From positions 1-64,000 of the forward strand of contig JARGFM010000007.1 in assembly GCA_029210725.1 (NCBI GenBank): a DNA stretch of 64,000 nucleotides, read 5' to 3'. This DNA comes from Bacteroidales bacterium. Lineage in GTDB: Bacteria > Bacteroidota > Bacteroidia > Bacteroidales > GCA-2748055. Below the pieces are notes generated by a model, which searched no databases, was not told the DNA's origin, and worked only from the letters and a program-made list of their open reading frames with translations. This document shows positions 16,968-26,713 of the stretch, in pieces. The position numbers and the translations under genes were made by a program. How positions within the stretch are numbered: position 1 is the first letter of the stretch; each line of letters starts with the position of its first letter.

Positions 16968-18302
16968 ATGAAACATCATCGTATTTTATTCTGGTCGATC
17001 ACCGTTGCCCTGGGGGGATTTCTTTTTGGATTCGATACGGCTGTCATTTCAGGGGCTGAACAGTATATTCAAAAGATTTGGGGACTGAATTCCGTTCAGC
17101 ATGGATTTACCGTCTCCATCGCACTTATAGGTACGGTGATTGGTGCACTGTTCGGAGGAATTCCTTCTGACCGGATCGGCCGGAAAATGACTCTGTTCTG
17201 GATCGCGGTGCTTTATTTAATATCTGCCCTGGGATCTGCCCTTTCCACAAACTGGTATTTGTTCATGATATTCCGTTTCCTTGGCGGGCTTGGAGTTGGA
17301 GCATCCTCGGTGGCAGCACCCATGTATATATCCGAGATTTCCCCTGCAGACAGAAGGGGTCAGTTGGTAGCCATGTTTCAGTTCAATGTGGTCTTTGGAA
17401 TTGTCATTGCCTATATCTCCAATTATTTTATCGCCGGGACAGGTCCAAACTCCTGGAGATGGATGCTGGGCGTCGAAGCCATCCCCGCGATCCTCTTCCT
17501 CGTCCTGGTACTCCGGATCCCAAGGAGTCCGAGATGGCTTATCCTGAAAAGGAACCTGGTGGACGAGGCCAGGGCTGTCCTGGAACTGATCAACCCGGCC
17601 AACGTGGAGGAGACGCTTAAAAACATTCAACAGTCCAGACATGAAACGAATACGGATCAGCATCTGTTTAAGTCCAGGATCTACCGCCTTCCCATTCTGC
17701 TGGCAGTTCTGATTGCCTTCTTTAACCAGGTATCCGGGATTAACGCCATTATTTATTATGCTCCCCGGATATTTGAGATGACCGGATTAGGAGAAAGCTC
17801 CGCATTGCTGTCCACCGCGGGGATCGGAATTGTAAATTTCATATTTACCCTCCTGGCGATGCGCTTTATCGATAAAATCGGCCGAAGGACCCTGATGCTT
17901 ATCGGATCCATAGGCCTGATCATCACTCTTGGACTGGTATCCAGAGCCTTTTACTCAGAATCTTTTGGTGGTCTGGCGGTACCCATATTCCTTTTCATAT
18001 ATATCGCCTTCTTTGCTTTCTCACAGGGTGCAGTCATCTGGGTATTTATCTCAGAGGTGTTTCCCAATGAAGTCAGGGCTGGCGGCCAGGCCCTGGGAAG
18101 CTTTACACACTGGTTCATGGCAGCCCTGATTGCTTTCTCCTTCCCTGCTATCGCTGCAAAACTCGGGGGAGGCACCACCTTCCTGATTTTCGCAATCATG
18201 ATGGTGCTTCAGCTGCTTTTCGTGCTTCGACTGATGCCCGAAACAAAAGGTAAGTCGCTCGAAATGATCCAGGGTGAGCTGGCAAACAGGAAAAAAAAGT
18301 GA
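16968..18302 (+). CDS. MFS sugar porter (XylE/GLUT-type)
   Basis: A 444-residue, 12-helix transporter. Sugar-porter signatures are all present: GFLFGFDTAVISGA in helix 1, the DRIGRK loop, the PRSPRWL motif after helix 6, QVSGINAIIYYAP in helix 7, GRR in the second half and PETKGKSLE at the end. Members take up hexoses or pentoses, usually with protons or by facilitated diffusion. It is near a ROK sugar kinase and a second sugar permease, which suggests a small monosaccharide-use locus. The exact sugar cannot be told from the sequence. Confidence 0.9.
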   Translation: MKHHRILFWSITVALGGFLFGFDTAVISGAEQYIQKIWGLNSVQHGFTVSIALIGTVIGALFGGIPSDRIGRKMTLFWIAVLYLISALGSALSTNWYLFMIFRFLGGLGVGASSVAAPMYISEISPADRRGQLVAMFQFNVVFGIVIAYISNYFIAGTGPNSWRWMLGVEAIPAILFLVLVLRIPRSPRWLILKRNLVDEARAVLELINPANVEETLKNIQQSRHETNTDQHLFKSRIYRLPILLAVLIAFFNQVSGINAIIYYAPRIFEMTGLGESSALLSTAGIGIVNFIFTLLAMRFIDKIGRRTLMLIGSIGLIITLGLVSRAFYSESFGGLAVPIFLFIYIAFFAFSQGAVIWVFISEVFPNEVRAGGQALGSFTHWFMAALIAFSFPAIAAKLGGGTTFLIFAIMMVLQLLFVLRLMPETKGKSLEMIQGELANRKKK

Positions 18303-18335
18303 TGTAATTCCGGTTCGATGAAGAACAGTCCCACC

Positions 18336-18355
18336 CTCAGATTCTAAAATCTGAG
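18336..18355. terminator. Hairpin between convergent genes
   Basis: CTCAGATT (18336-18343) and AATCTGAG (18348-18355) form a perfect 8-bp stem with a CTAA loop, between the converging sugar porter and ROK kinase genes. There is no strong T-tract on either side, so it may be a bidirectional terminator or an mRNA-end stabiliser. Confidence 0.45.
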
Positions 18356-18386
18356 ATTGTAAAATACGGTGTCCTTATTGGAGAAT

Positions 18387-19385
18387 TTAATTGTTCCACA
18401 CCAGCGCACTGGCTCCGAGTATCGCTGCATGTCCAAGATCCAACTCAGAGACAAGTATGGGAATATTTCTTTTCCGAAAGACAGGCAATAAGCTGTTCTC
18501 CAGACTTTCTTTTATTGGTTTGAGAATTAAATCACCTGCAGCAACGGGGCCACCGAAGAGAAAGATGGCTTCCGGACTCAAATGGTGTACCGTAGTAGCC
18601 AAAGCCATCCCCAAATATTTACCCGTGATCTCGAATACTTCCAGGGCGATCTTATCACCCTGAACTGCCGCCTCAAAAATATGTTTGGATGTCATCTCTT
18701 TGTAGCTGTAAGCGGACAGTAAGCTATCCTCCGCGTGGTCTCTCAGCAGAAGTTCAAAAGCCGTTCTTTTCATACCCGGAGCAGAACAATACGCTTCCAG
18801 ATGACCTCTTCCGCCACATCCGCACAAGCGGCCATCGGCAACGATGGTGTTATGCCCGCATTCCCCGGCAAAACCGTCGACACCATATACGACATCCCCA
18901 TTGTAAAAAAGCCCGCTACCTACCCCCGTTCCCAGGGTGAACATCACAAAGTTGTCCATATTTCGTGCACCACCATAGGCCTTTTCACCCAATGCCGCTG
19001 CATTTGCATCATTGGTTATACGTATCTTCGGCATGTCAGGAAACTTTTCAGCCAGTATTTTACAAAAAGGCACTTTCCCGGTAAATGGCAGATTAGGGGC
19101 AAATTCTATGGTACCTTCATTGTAGTTGGCATTAGGTGCTCCTATTCCGATACCCACAACCTCATAATCAAGATTAATTTTTGTAAGTAAAGAATTGGTT
19201 ATTCTGCTGATTTCCAAAATAAAATTTTGCAGCAGTTTATCTGAAACCTGCTGATCAGCCCTGGGATTTAATTTTTTGGGAGGCGTGGGTAAAGAGTCTT
19301 CCAGTAATATCTTCCCGTCCTGGTTTACAACTCCAATAACCGTATTGGTTCCTCCTATATCGATTCCGATTGATAATTTGACCAT
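18387..19385 (-). CDS. ROK-family sugar kinase (glucokinase-like)
   Basis: A 332-residue cytoplasmic kinase. The ATP site IGIDIGGTNT is at residues 5-14, the catalytic Asp is in TNDANAAALGE near residue 126, and GTGVGSG is at 152-158. The ROK zinc site is visible as GH (residue 178), CGC (188-190) and H195 in RGHLE; in most family members the last ligand is Cys (GCxE), so this is the Cys-to-His variant. It would phosphorylate glucose or a related hexose taken up by the neighbouring transporters. It lies downstream of the FucP-type permease on the same strand, but a strong hairpin (19479-19511) separates them. Confidence 0.87.
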   Translation of the reverse strand: MVKLSIGIDIGGTNTVIGVVNQDGKILLEDSLPTPPKKLNPRADQQVSDKLLQNFILEISRITNSLLTKINLDYEVVGIGIGAPNANYNEGTIEFAPNLPFTGKVPFCKILAEKFPDMPKIRITNDANAAALGEKAYGGARNMDNFVMFTLGTGVGSGLFYNGDVVYGVDGFAGECGHNTIVADGRLCGCGGRGHLEAYCSAPGMKRTAFELLLRDHAEDSLLSAYSYKEMTSKHIFEAAVQGDKIALEVFEITGKYLGMALATTVHHLSPEAIFLFGGPVAAGDLILKPIKESLENSLLPVFRKRNIPILVSELDLGHAAILGASALVWNN

Positions 19386-19451
19386 TATTTAGATTAATTA
19401 AATTTCATTAATTACATACATATTTAAACGCTCGTTTTGACTTTTTTGAGC

Positions 19452-19479
19452 TTCGCTTAAGCTTGCTTTGTGAAGCGAA
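19452..19479. repeat. Short inverted repeat next to a strong hairpin
   Basis: TTCGCTT (19452-19458) pairs with AAGCGAA (19473-19479). It directly abuts the larger hairpin at 19479-19511, giving two adjacent stem-loops in the gap between the permease and kinase genes. Confidence 0.4.
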
Positions 19480-19511
19480 AAGTTCCTCGCAGCAAAGCTG
19501 CGGGGAACTTT
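19479..19511. terminator. Strong 15-bp hairpin after the FucP-type permease gene
   Basis: AAAGTTCCTCGCAGC (19479-19493) pairs with GCTGCGGGGAACTTT (19497-19511) through a three-base loop; the only imperfection is a possible G-U pair. It lies 20 bases beyond the permease stop on the minus strand. The right arm ends in T residues on that strand, so it probably ends or attenuates the permease transcript, or protects its 3' end. A dispersed repeat element is the alternative. Confidence 0.6.
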
Positions 19512-19531
19512 AATTACCTATTTCAGTAAGA

Positions 19532-20878
19532 TTACCTTCGGATCATACTTCCTTTTACGGCATAAAAGAATATGTAAAGGTAACACATGGCCGGAACAAT
19601 AAAGGCCCAGGTATAACCAGCGCCATCAGCAATGGCTCCCATAAGTGGAGGTATAAGTGCTCCACCTAAAATCAAGGCATTGATTAAGCCGGAAGCAGAA
19701 CTTAGTTCTGCCTTATCCAGGTCTCTGACTGCCAGTGCGAAAATATTGGGGAACATAATGGAGTTGAATAATCCGATGGAAATGATCGTCCAAAGCGCTA
19801 TGTCTCCGCCTGTAAAGGTCGTTGTAAGATCGAGCGCAGCTGCTGCCAGGGCAAAAATGGCCAGTGTACGGGCTGCTTTTCCGCGGCCAACCAGCATAAT
19901 GACAAAGTTAAGCATTGCAGCTCCGGTAAAGGTGGCTCCGATCGCCCAGTTCCAATCAGTCACAAACGAACCTGAAATAAAAGCCAGAATCAATACAGGA
20001 ATCACAAACAAAAGTTTTTTCGACATTTTCCGGTCGGTGAACATAAAGGATCCGAAGAAACGTCCAACCATTGCCCCTCCCCAGTAAATGGCCGCATAGG
20101 TAGAAGCCATTTCAGAAGAGATATTGATTGAATTCCGGAGGTAATTAACAATCAGCCCGGCGTTGCCAGCCTCAGCACCAACATACACGAATATGGCAAT
20201 AGCACCCAGAACCACATGAGGATATTTCCATACACTTTTCTTTTTGCCGGTACTTTCTTCCGTTTTAATAACAGGCAATTTGATCGAGAACAAAGCAATG
20301 GCAACGATAATTACAAAAACACCCATCACAATAAAGGGCAGAGGTACCCTGTCTGCAGCTACCATATTATCCTGAGGGAATTGTAATCCTTTGAAAATAG
20401 CCACTGAAATCAACCAGGGAGCAATCATGGTAGCAACGGAGTTCAGTGCCTGTGTCAAATTTAAACGGCTCGAAGCGGAAGAATCAGGCCCAAGTGCAGT
20501 AACATAGGGATTTGCTGCGACCTGCAACAAAACAACACCGGTTGCCAGGATAAAGGTTCCTATCAAAAAGATAGGGAATGAGGGTAATTTAGCTGCCGGT
20601 ATAAAAATAAAACTGCCAAGCGCCATTAAAAACAGACCGGTAATTACGGTATATTTATAGCCTATTTTATCAATCAGTTTCCCGGCCGGGATTGACATAA
20701 TCGGATAGGTTATAAAAAACGCCGAGGTGATTAACTGGGCAGCAAGCTCCGATAAACCAAAAATCTCCTTAACCGGAGCAGTTAAGGTAATAATAAATGT
20801 AGTGGCAAAACCAAAAATGAAAAATATGGAGCCGAAAACCGACATACCCACTACCATGTTATTGCGTTTGTTGTCCAT
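19532..20878 (-). CDS. FucP/GluP-type sugar:proton MFS permease
   Basis: A 448-residue, 12-helix permease of the fucose/glucose-galactose branch of the MFS. Characteristic parts are the helix 1 FFIFGFATTFI stretch, QVAANPYVTALG followed by SRLNLTQALNS (a family hallmark), and the late FPNIFALAVRDL segment. Such proteins import L-fucose, glucose, galactose or N-acetylglucosamine with protons. The ROK kinase follows on the same strand, so uptake followed by phosphorylation of a hexose is likely. The hairpin between the genes may set different expression levels. Confidence 0.88.
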   Translation of the reverse strand: MDNKRNNMVVGMSVFGSIFFIFGFATTFIITLTAPVKEIFGLSELAAQLITSAFFITYPIMSIPAGKLIDKIGYKYTVITGLFLMALGSFIFIPAAKLPSFPIFLIGTFILATGVVLLQVAANPYVTALGPDSSASSRLNLTQALNSVATMIAPWLISVAIFKGLQFPQDNMVAADRVPLPFIVMGVFVIIVAIALFSIKLPVIKTEESTGKKKSVWKYPHVVLGAIAIFVYVGAEAGNAGLIVNYLRNSINISSEMASTYAAIYWGGAMVGRFFGSFMFTDRKMSKKLLFVIPVLILAFISGSFVTDWNWAIGATFTGAAMLNFVIMLVGRGKAARTLAIFALAAAALDLTTTFTGGDIALWTIISIGLFNSIMFPNIFALAVRDLDKAELSSASGLINALILGGALIPPLMGAIADGAGYTWAFIVPAMCYLYIFFYAVKGSMIRR

Positions 20879-21180
20879 TTGATTATTTTTTAATTTATAA
20901 AATGCTTATTCGTATTTAATGATTTCAAAGCGCCAAATTTCTCATCCGTTTTATCTTACTGTATATCAATCCCATACACTCTTTAGGGAATATCTTAACC
21001 TTACAGCAGCGAAGTCATAAATATAATCACTTTCAACAAAACTGTATCTCAGAAGGCTTTTTTATATTGATTCTAGGTATTTGAATCCCTGAAGATTGCT
21101 CAGAGGTCCCGGGCTTTGAAATATGCAGATTTTTATTATATTGCAAGTAGGACTGAATTATGAACTAATTCTATATCCGA
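20879..21180. other. 302-base intergenic region, nothing recognised
   Basis: This AT-rich spacer lies between the divergent permease gene and the START-like gene and must hold both promoters. No convincing TTTG/TAnnTTTG pair, palindrome, RNA gene or small coding frame was found by eye. Confidence 0.5.
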
Positions 21181-21558
21181 ATGAAGATTAAATACGAACT
21201 GGAATATACCTTCAATACCTCCCCCAATTTCTTATATGCAAGATTAAGTACTCCGGAGGGTCTTTCCGAATGGTTTGCCGATGATGTGAATCTGAGAAGG
21301 GGCAAATTTAATTTTGTGTGGGAAGGAACCGAACATACGGCCACTGTGGTGCAGAAGAAGGCCAATAAGTTTATACGCTTTCAATGGGAGGATGATGAAA
21401 ACCAGGAACAGTTTTTTGAGTTCAGGATTCATACCGATGAACTGACAGGGGATGTGGCACTTCTGATCACGGATTTCGCTGAAGAGAATGAAAAGGACGA
21501 TGCTGTAGATTTGTGGGACAGCCAGATCTCCGAATTGAAACATGCTATTGGGCTCTGA
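21181..21558 (+). CDS. START-like (SRPBCC/AHSA1-type) domain protein
   Basis: A 125-residue cytoplasmic protein made of one helix-grip domain: YELEYTFNTSPNFLYARLST leads into GLSEWFADDV, and the end is a long helix DLWDSQISELKHAIG. This is the START-like family common in Bacteroidota, usually present as a single gene of this length. The fold makes a hydrophobic pocket, so a lipid or other hydrophobic ligand is plausible, but no function is established. The next gene begins 68 bases downstream. Confidence 0.8.
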   Translation: MKIKYELEYTFNTSPNFLYARLSTPEGLSEWFADDVNLRRGKFNFVWEGTEHTATVVQKKANKFIRFQWEDDENQEQFFEFRIHTDELTGDVALLITDFAEENEKDDAVDLWDSQISELKHAIGL

Positions 21559-21626
21559 AGCTTTCCCTGTTTCCAAAATAAGTTAACTTTGTTTCCGTTC
21601 AAATCTTAGCTAGAAATGGGAGAGGT

Positions 21627-23120
21627 GTGAAAAAACTTCATCTGCTGGTCATTAAGTCATTTATAGGTCCGCTCATCCTGACATTCTTTTTTGTCGTTTT
21701 TATACTCCTGATGCAGTTTCTCTGGAAGTATATCGATGACCTTATCGGGAAGGGGCTGGAAATGAGTGTTATATCAGAATTCCTGCTGTATACCAGTGCC
21801 AGCCTGGTTCCACTGGCCATGCCCCTGGCCGTGCTTCTGGCCAGCCTGATGACCTTTGGAAACCTGGCAGAAAACCTGGAACTGCTGGCTTTTAAATCCT
21901 CCGGTATCTCGCTTATCCGCATCATGGCTCCGGTCATGGTTATTTCTGCGACCATAGCTATCGGAGCATTTTTGTTTGCCAATTATGTGATGCCTGTCAC
22001 CAACCTGAAGATGAGGGCTCTGCTCTACGATATTCAGCAGCAGAGGCCCGAACTTACCATTAAACCGGGAGTATTCGACAACACCCTGGAAGGCTACTCC
22101 ATCCGCATCGGATCCCGCGACAGCAAGACCAGTCTACTCAGTGACATTCTGATTTTTGATCATACCAAGAAGCAGGGAAACACACGGGTTACCATTGCCG
22201 ATTCGGGTTACATGAAAATATCGGCCGACGAGAAACACCTCCTGCTCACCCTTTACAACGGTCGCACGTATGAGGAGATGCAAAAGCAGAAAAAAGAGAA
22301 AAAAAACATTAAAAGCTATCCCCATCAGAGGGACCATTTTGAACAACAGGAGATGATCATTGAGATGACCGGATTTGGACTGAACCGGTCCGATGAGAAC
22401 CTGTTCCGTAATGCATACTCCATGCTGAACATCGATCAGCTGCATCATTTTGAAGACTCACTTACCCAGGATCTGGACACCATGCTTCTTATGTTCCATT
22501 CGACCATTGAGAAAACCCTGGTGGATAAACCAAAGAACCTGCTTATCAAAAGAGAAAGGATCCTTCCCGATTCCCTGAAGAGTTCGCGCTCCGCAGAAGA
22601 AATGGAAATCATACAGCTTCATGTGGACTCCATGTTTCAGGAACTCAATAAACTGGAACAACGCCGGGCGCTCACACAGGCTATCAACTTTGCAAGAAGC
22701 AATAAAAGTGTCACTTCTTCCAATGCGGGAACGACCGACTGGAAGATCGCAAAACTTCGCAGGTATCAGATAGAGATTCAACGCAAGTATACGCTTTCCC
22801 TCCTCTGCCTGATTTTCTTTTTCATCGGTGCTCCCCTGGGGGCCATTATTCGAAAGGGGGGGCTTGGTATACCAGTGATTGTCAGTGTTTTGATGTTCCT
22901 GATCTATTACGTGATCTCTATAATTGGAGAGAAATTTGTCCGGGAAAACATCCTTCCGCCCTTCGCGGGAATGTGGCTATCCACATTTATCCTGGTTCCC
23001 ATCAGCATCCTGCTGACCTATAAAGCTGCCAATGATTCTGTCATCATGAATATCGATACCTATTTTATATGGGTAAAAAATATCTGGCAGAGCTCACAGA
23101 AATTCTTCCGGAGAAAATGA
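21627..23120 (+). CDS. LptF/LptG-family permease (YjgP/YjgQ)
   Basis: A 497-residue inner-membrane protein with three helices at each end (about residues 10-110 and 385-480) and a large periplasmic region between them, the layout of LptF and LptG. These subunits work with the LptB ATPase to extract lipopolysaccharide from the inner membrane. Signatures include the N-terminal KSFIGPLILTFFFVVFILLM segment and FIGAPLGAIIRKGGLG in the second half. The start is GTG 21627, preceded by GGGAGAGG. The middle region is longer than in Escherichia coli, as usual for Bacteroidota. The glycosyltransferase gene begins in its stop codon, placing LPS export beside glycan synthesis. Confidence 0.9.
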   Translation: MKKLHLLVIKSFIGPLILTFFFVVFILLMQFLWKYIDDLIGKGLEMSVISEFLLYTSASLVPLAMPLAVLLASLMTFGNLAENLELLAFKSSGISLIRIMAPVMVISATIAIGAFLFANYVMPVTNLKMRALLYDIQQQRPELTIKPGVFDNTLEGYSIRIGSRDSKTSLLSDILIFDHTKKQGNTRVTIADSGYMKISADEKHLLLTLYNGRTYEEMQKQKKEKKNIKSYPHQRDHFEQQEMIIEMTGFGLNRSDENLFRNAYSMLNIDQLHHFEDSLTQDLDTMLLMFHSTIEKTLVDKPKNLLIKRERILPDSLKSSRSAEEMEIIQLHVDSMFQELNKLEQRRALTQAINFARSNKSVTSSNAGTTDWKIAKLRRYQIEIQRKYTLSLLCLIFFFIGAPLGAIIRKGGLGIPVIVSVLMFLIYYVISIIGEKFVRENILPPFAGMWLSTFILVPISILLTYKAANDSVIMNIDTYFIWVKNIWQSSQKFFRRK

Positions 23121-24316
23121 AGATCCTGGTCCTGAGCAATAAACTTCCTTATCCACGCAGGGACGGGGGGTCCATTGCCACATTAAATATGATGACCGGT
23201 CTTCACGCAGCAGGAAATCAGATTACCTGCCTGGCACTGAATACAGCCAAACACCCCTGTCCCACGGATCAGATTCCGGGAGATATCCGGGAAAAAATCC
23301 GCTTCATAGGCGTGGATTGCAACTGCTCCGTCAGACCACTGCGGCTGGGATTAAACCTGTTCTTCTCCCGGACTCCGTATATTGCAGAACGTTTTAATAT
23401 CCCTTCCTACAGAACAGCGCTTACAGAGCTCCTGCGGCAGGAGATCTTTGATATTATCCAGCTGGAAGGGCCCTATCCGGGACTTTACCTGGATCTGATC
23501 AGGAGCCTGAGCGAAGCGAAACTGGTCCTAAGGGCCCATAACGTGGAACATCTCATCTGGGAAAGAAAAGCTATCCATGAAGGATCGGTCCTGAAAACAT
23601 GGTACCTGAACAATATGGCCCGGAGGCTGAAACGCTTCGAGCTGGAGCTGGCGCACCGGGCCGATATGCTGATCCCTATCAGTGACTATGATTCCGCTTA
23701 TTTCAGGAAACAGGGCCTTCAAATCCCCATGCTAACCATTCCCGCCGGATTGACCATGGAGGACTACCCCCTGACTGAACTCCCCGCTGAACCCAGCATC
23801 TTTTATATCGGGGCGCTGGACTGGCTCCCCAATCAGGAGGGGCTTAACTGGTTCATCGAAAAGGTTTTTCCCCTTTTGCTTTCAAAGCTTCCTGCCCTCA
23901 GATTCCATGTGGCCGGAAGAAATGCATCCCGACAATTTGAGAAAAAACTCAATCACCCCAACATTAGCTACCATGGAGAGGTTGAAGATGCCGTGGGTTT
24001 CATGCAGGCTTACCGGGTCATGCTTGCACCCCTTTTGTCCGGAAGCGGTATCAGAATAAAAATTCTGGAAGGAATGGCGCTGGGAAGGCCGGTGGTAACC
24101 ACCTCCGCCGGAATCGAGGGAATTGAGCTCAGGGATCATCAGCTGGTAAAAGTGGAAGATGATCCTTATAGATTTAACAGTCAGATACTTAGATTACTCA
24201 ACGATGCACATTTTCCAGACCGGATGCTTTCCGGTGCTCGCACATTTGTTCGCCGTAATTATGATACCTTTGAACTCTCTAAGCGCTTAAGTCAGTTTTA
24301 TTACACAGAGGTATGA
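23117..24316 (+). CDS. Glycosyltransferase family 4-type (GT-B)
   Basis: A 399-residue GT-B glycosyltransferase. The N-terminal half begins MKILVLSNKLPYP with an early Gly-rich loop, and the C-terminal half has IYIGALDWLPNQEG and the nucleotide-sugar binding stretch SGSGIRIKILEGMALGRPVV ending in EGI. These match a GT4-like group with a polysaccharide role. ATG 23117 overlaps the LptF/G stop (ATGA), so it is chosen over an upstream start at 23069. It probably builds a surface polysaccharide or LPS part with the GT2 encoded next. The acceptor and sugar are unknown. Confidence 0.87.
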   Translation: MKILVLSNKLPYPRRDGGSIATLNMMTGLHAAGNQITCLALNTAKHPCPTDQIPGDIREKIRFIGVDCNCSVRPLRLGLNLFFSRTPYIAERFNIPSYRTALTELLRQEIFDIIQLEGPYPGLYLDLIRSLSEAKLVLRAHNVEHLIWERKAIHEGSVLKTWYLNNMARRLKRFELELAHRADMLIPISDYDSAYFRKQGLQIPMLTIPAGLTMEDYPLTELPAEPSIFYIGALDWLPNQEGLNWFIEKVFPLLLSKLPALRFHVAGRNASRQFEKKLNHPNISYHGEVEDAVGFMQAYRVMLAPLLSGSGIRIKILEGMALGRPVVTTSAGIEGIELRDHQLVKVEDDPYRFNSQILRLLNDAHFPDRMLSGARTFVRRNYDTFELSKRLSQFYYTEV

Positions 24317-25485
24317 TCATACTTCAAATCATATTCTGGATCTGCCTCGGACTCTTTATCTACTCCTACCTGCTTTTTCCATTTATTCTTCGTCTGCTCG
24401 CGGGAAACAGAGAGATAAAGGCCCGCTTCTTCTCTGCCGGGGAAAGGCCCCTTGTTTCGATGTTAATTGCAGCCTACAATGAAGAGTTGGTTATTGGTGA
24501 AAAGATCCGGAGCGTTCTGGAGAGTGATTACCCCCGGGAGAAACTGGAGATTCTTGTGGGCTCGGATGCTTCCACGGACCAGACCAACCAGATACTCCGG
24601 CAGCTTTCTGAAGCAAATCCGTCCATTCAGCTTTTCCTTTTCGATGAGAGGAAAGGAAAACCGGAAATTGTCAACCTGCTTGCCAGAGAGGCGCGGGGAG
24701 AAATCCTGGTGATAAGCGATGCCAACGTGATGCTGGAGGAACACACCCTCTTTGAACTGGTCCGTTACTTCAAAGAGGAGCGTATCGGCCTGGTGGACTC
24801 CGGAATTATCAGCACGGGGATCAAAGAGGACGGCATATCCCGTCAGGAGAAATATTATACCAGCCGTGAAGTCCGGATAAAACAGCATGAGAGTGTGCTC
24901 TGGGGTTCCATGATGGGACCTTCCGGAGGATGTTATGCGGTCCGGAAATCTCTCTACAGGCCTGTTCCGGGGCACTTTCTGGTGGATGATTTCTTTATCA
25001 ATATGAGCGTTCTTGAGCAGGGGGGGCAGTGTATCAGCAACATTCATGCAAAGGTCTATGAAGATGTTTCCAATAACCCTCGTGAAGAGTTCAGAAGGAA
25101 AAAGCGCATCTCAGCAGGAAACTATCAAAACCTGCTTAGATTCCGTTCCATGCTTTTCCGGGGAAACAAAGGGATCGGATTTTGTTTTTTTTCCCATAAA
25201 GTAATCCGGTGGATCGTCCCCTTCCTGGTGCTCCTTACCTTGACCATCTCCTTTATTCTCGGGATGAGTTCGTCTTTCTATCTCTGCCTGGCCCTCCTGC
25301 AGGTGCTGGTGCTTTTAATCCCCCTTATTGATCATTTGCTGAGGAAAATTAAAATCCAAACCATACCTTTGCGCTTTATCTCACATTTTGTTCTGATGAA
25401 CCTGGCCCTCACAGCCGGTTTTATCAGGTATTTAGGAGGAATTAAAAACAATGTCTGGCAACCAACAAGCAGGAAACAGGATTAA
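24313..25485 (+). CDS. Membrane-bound glycosyltransferase family 2
   Basis: A 390-residue enzyme: one N-terminal membrane helix (about residues 1-25), a GT2 GT-A domain (about 45-280, with [10 protein letters not shown], a [10 protein letters not shown] strand, a SDANV metal motif and a late [11 protein letters not shown] segment in place of QxxRW) and a C-terminal set of three helices (about 290-375). Such processive-looking enzymes polymerise or extend polysaccharide at the inner membrane. It overlaps the GT4 gene by ATGA and is itself overlapped by ribBA. Confidence 0.87.
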   Translation: MIILQIIFWICLGLFIYSYLLFPFILRLLAGNREIKARFFSAGERPLVSMLIAAYNEELVIGEKIRSVLESDYPREKLEILVGSDASTDQTNQILRQLSEANPSIQLFLFDERKGKPEIVNLLAREARGEILVISDANVMLEEHTLFELVRYFKEERIGLVDSGIISTGIKEDGISRQEKYYTSREVRIKQHESVLWGSMMGPSGGCYAVRKSLYRPVPGHFLVDDFFINMSVLEQGGQCISNIHAKVYEDVSNNPREEFRRKKRISAGNYQNLLRFRSMLFRGNKGIGFCFFSHKVIRWIVPFLVLLTLTISFILGMSSSFYLCLALLQVLVLLIPLIDHLLRKIKIQTIPLRFISHFVLMNLALTAGFIRYLGGIKNNVWQPTSRKQD

Positions 25486-26713
25486 ACTCAACTCCATTGA
25501 GGAGGCGATGGAAGATATCAGGAACGGTAAAATCGTTATTGTTGTTGATGATGAAGACAGGGAGAACGAAGGAGATTTTGTCTGTGCGGCCGAGCTGGTC
25601 ACCCCGGAAACAGTCAATTTTATGGCCACCTGGGGCAAGGGCCTGATCTGTGCTTCTCTTACCGATGAACGCTGCGAGCAACTGGACCTGCCCATGATGG
25701 TAAGTAATAATACCAGCAGTCATACCACTGCCTTCACCGTTTCCGTCGACCTGCTGGGACAGGGATGCACTACCGGGATTTCAGCTTCGGACCGTGCCAA
25801 AACAATACGTGCCCTGGTGGATCCCTCCACCATGCCGGAGGATCTCGCCCGGCCCGGGCATATCTTCCCCTTAAAATCGAGGCGTCAGGGGGTGCTCAGG
25901 CGGGCCGGTCACACCGAAGCCGCGGTGGACCTGACCCGGCTTTCCGGATTAAAACCCGGCGGGGTCCTGGTGGAAATTATGAGTGACGACGGGACCATGG
26001 CACGGCTTCCGGAACTCTATCGCCTGGCCCGGCAACATAAGCTGAAGCTGATCACCATCAAAGATCTGATTGCCTACCGGCTGAACTTTGACTCCATCCT
26101 CATCCAGGGTGCCAGGGTGAAACTCCCCACTGAGTACGGGGACTTCAACCTGATCCCCTTTATTCAGAAATCCAATGGCCTGGAACATGTCGCGCTTGTT
26201 AAAGGGGAATGGTCCGAAGATGAAAGTCTGCTGGTCCGGGTTCATTCCTCCTGTGTGACCGGTGATATTTTTGGAAGCTACCGCTGCGATTGCGGCGAAC
26301 AGCTGCACGAAGCCATGAGAATGGTTCAGAAAGAGGGTAAGGGCGTGATCATCTATCTCAACCAGGAGGGCCGCGGGATTGGTCTGTATAACAAAATGAA
26401 GGCCTATAAACTCCAGGAAGAGGGCCGCGACACTGTGGAAGCCAATGTGGAACTGGGATTCAGGGATGATGAGCGCGATTACGGAGTGGGCGCCGGAATA
26501 CTGCACTCGCTTGGGGTCAGGAAAATAAGGCTGATCACCAACAATCCGGTGAAGAAGGCCGGACTGGAAGGATATGGAATGACCATCGTGGAGTCCATCC
26601 GGCTGGAGATTCCTTCAAACAAACACAATCAGTTTTATCTGGAGACCAAGCGGGACAAAATGGGGCATTTTCTCAATATTGCACATTATAAAAACTCCCG
26701 CATAGATGAGTAA
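25451..26713 (+). CDS. ribBA: Bifunctional DHBP synthase / GTP cyclohydrolase II (RibBA)
   Basis: A 420-residue bifunctional riboflavin enzyme. The N-terminal half (about 15-215) is 3,4-dihydroxy-2-butanone-4-phosphate synthase, with the acidic [11 protein letters not shown] motif and HTEAAVDL. The C-terminal half (about 220-410) is GTP cyclohydrolase II, with the zinc motif [15 protein letters not shown] and QEGRGIGL. The enzyme supplies both starting branches of flavin synthesis from ribulose-5-phosphate and GTP. ATG 25451 lies inside the last 35 bases of the GT2 gene and has a strong Shine-Dalgarno AGGAGGA (25434-25440). No FMN riboswitch is possible here, since the upstream DNA is coding. 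Confidence 0.95.
   Translation: MSGNQQAGNRIKLNSIEEAMEDIRNGKIVIVVDDEDRENEGDFVCAAELVTPETVNFMATWGKGLICASLTDERCEQLDLPMMVSNNTSSHTTAFTVSVDLLGQGCTTGISASDRAKTIRALVDPSTMPEDLARPGHIFPLKSRRQGVLRRAGHTEAAVDLTRLSGLKPGGVLVEIMSDDGTMARLPELYRLARQHKLKLITIKDLIAYRLNFDSILIQGARVKLPTEYGDFNLIPFIQKSNGLEHVALVKGEWSEDESLLVRVHSSCVTGDIFGSYRCDCGEQLHEAMRMVQKEGKGVIIYLNQEGRGIGLYNKMKAYKLQEEGRDTVEANVELGFRDDERDYGVGAGILHSLGVRKIRLITNNPVKKAGLEGYGMTIVESIRLEIPSNKHNQFYLETKRDKMGHFLNIAHYKNSRIDE

Noticed and set aside
25440-25451. FMN riboswitch upstream of ribBA
   Set aside because: The upstream DNA is coding sequence of the glycosyltransferase and the genes overlap, leaving no leader.
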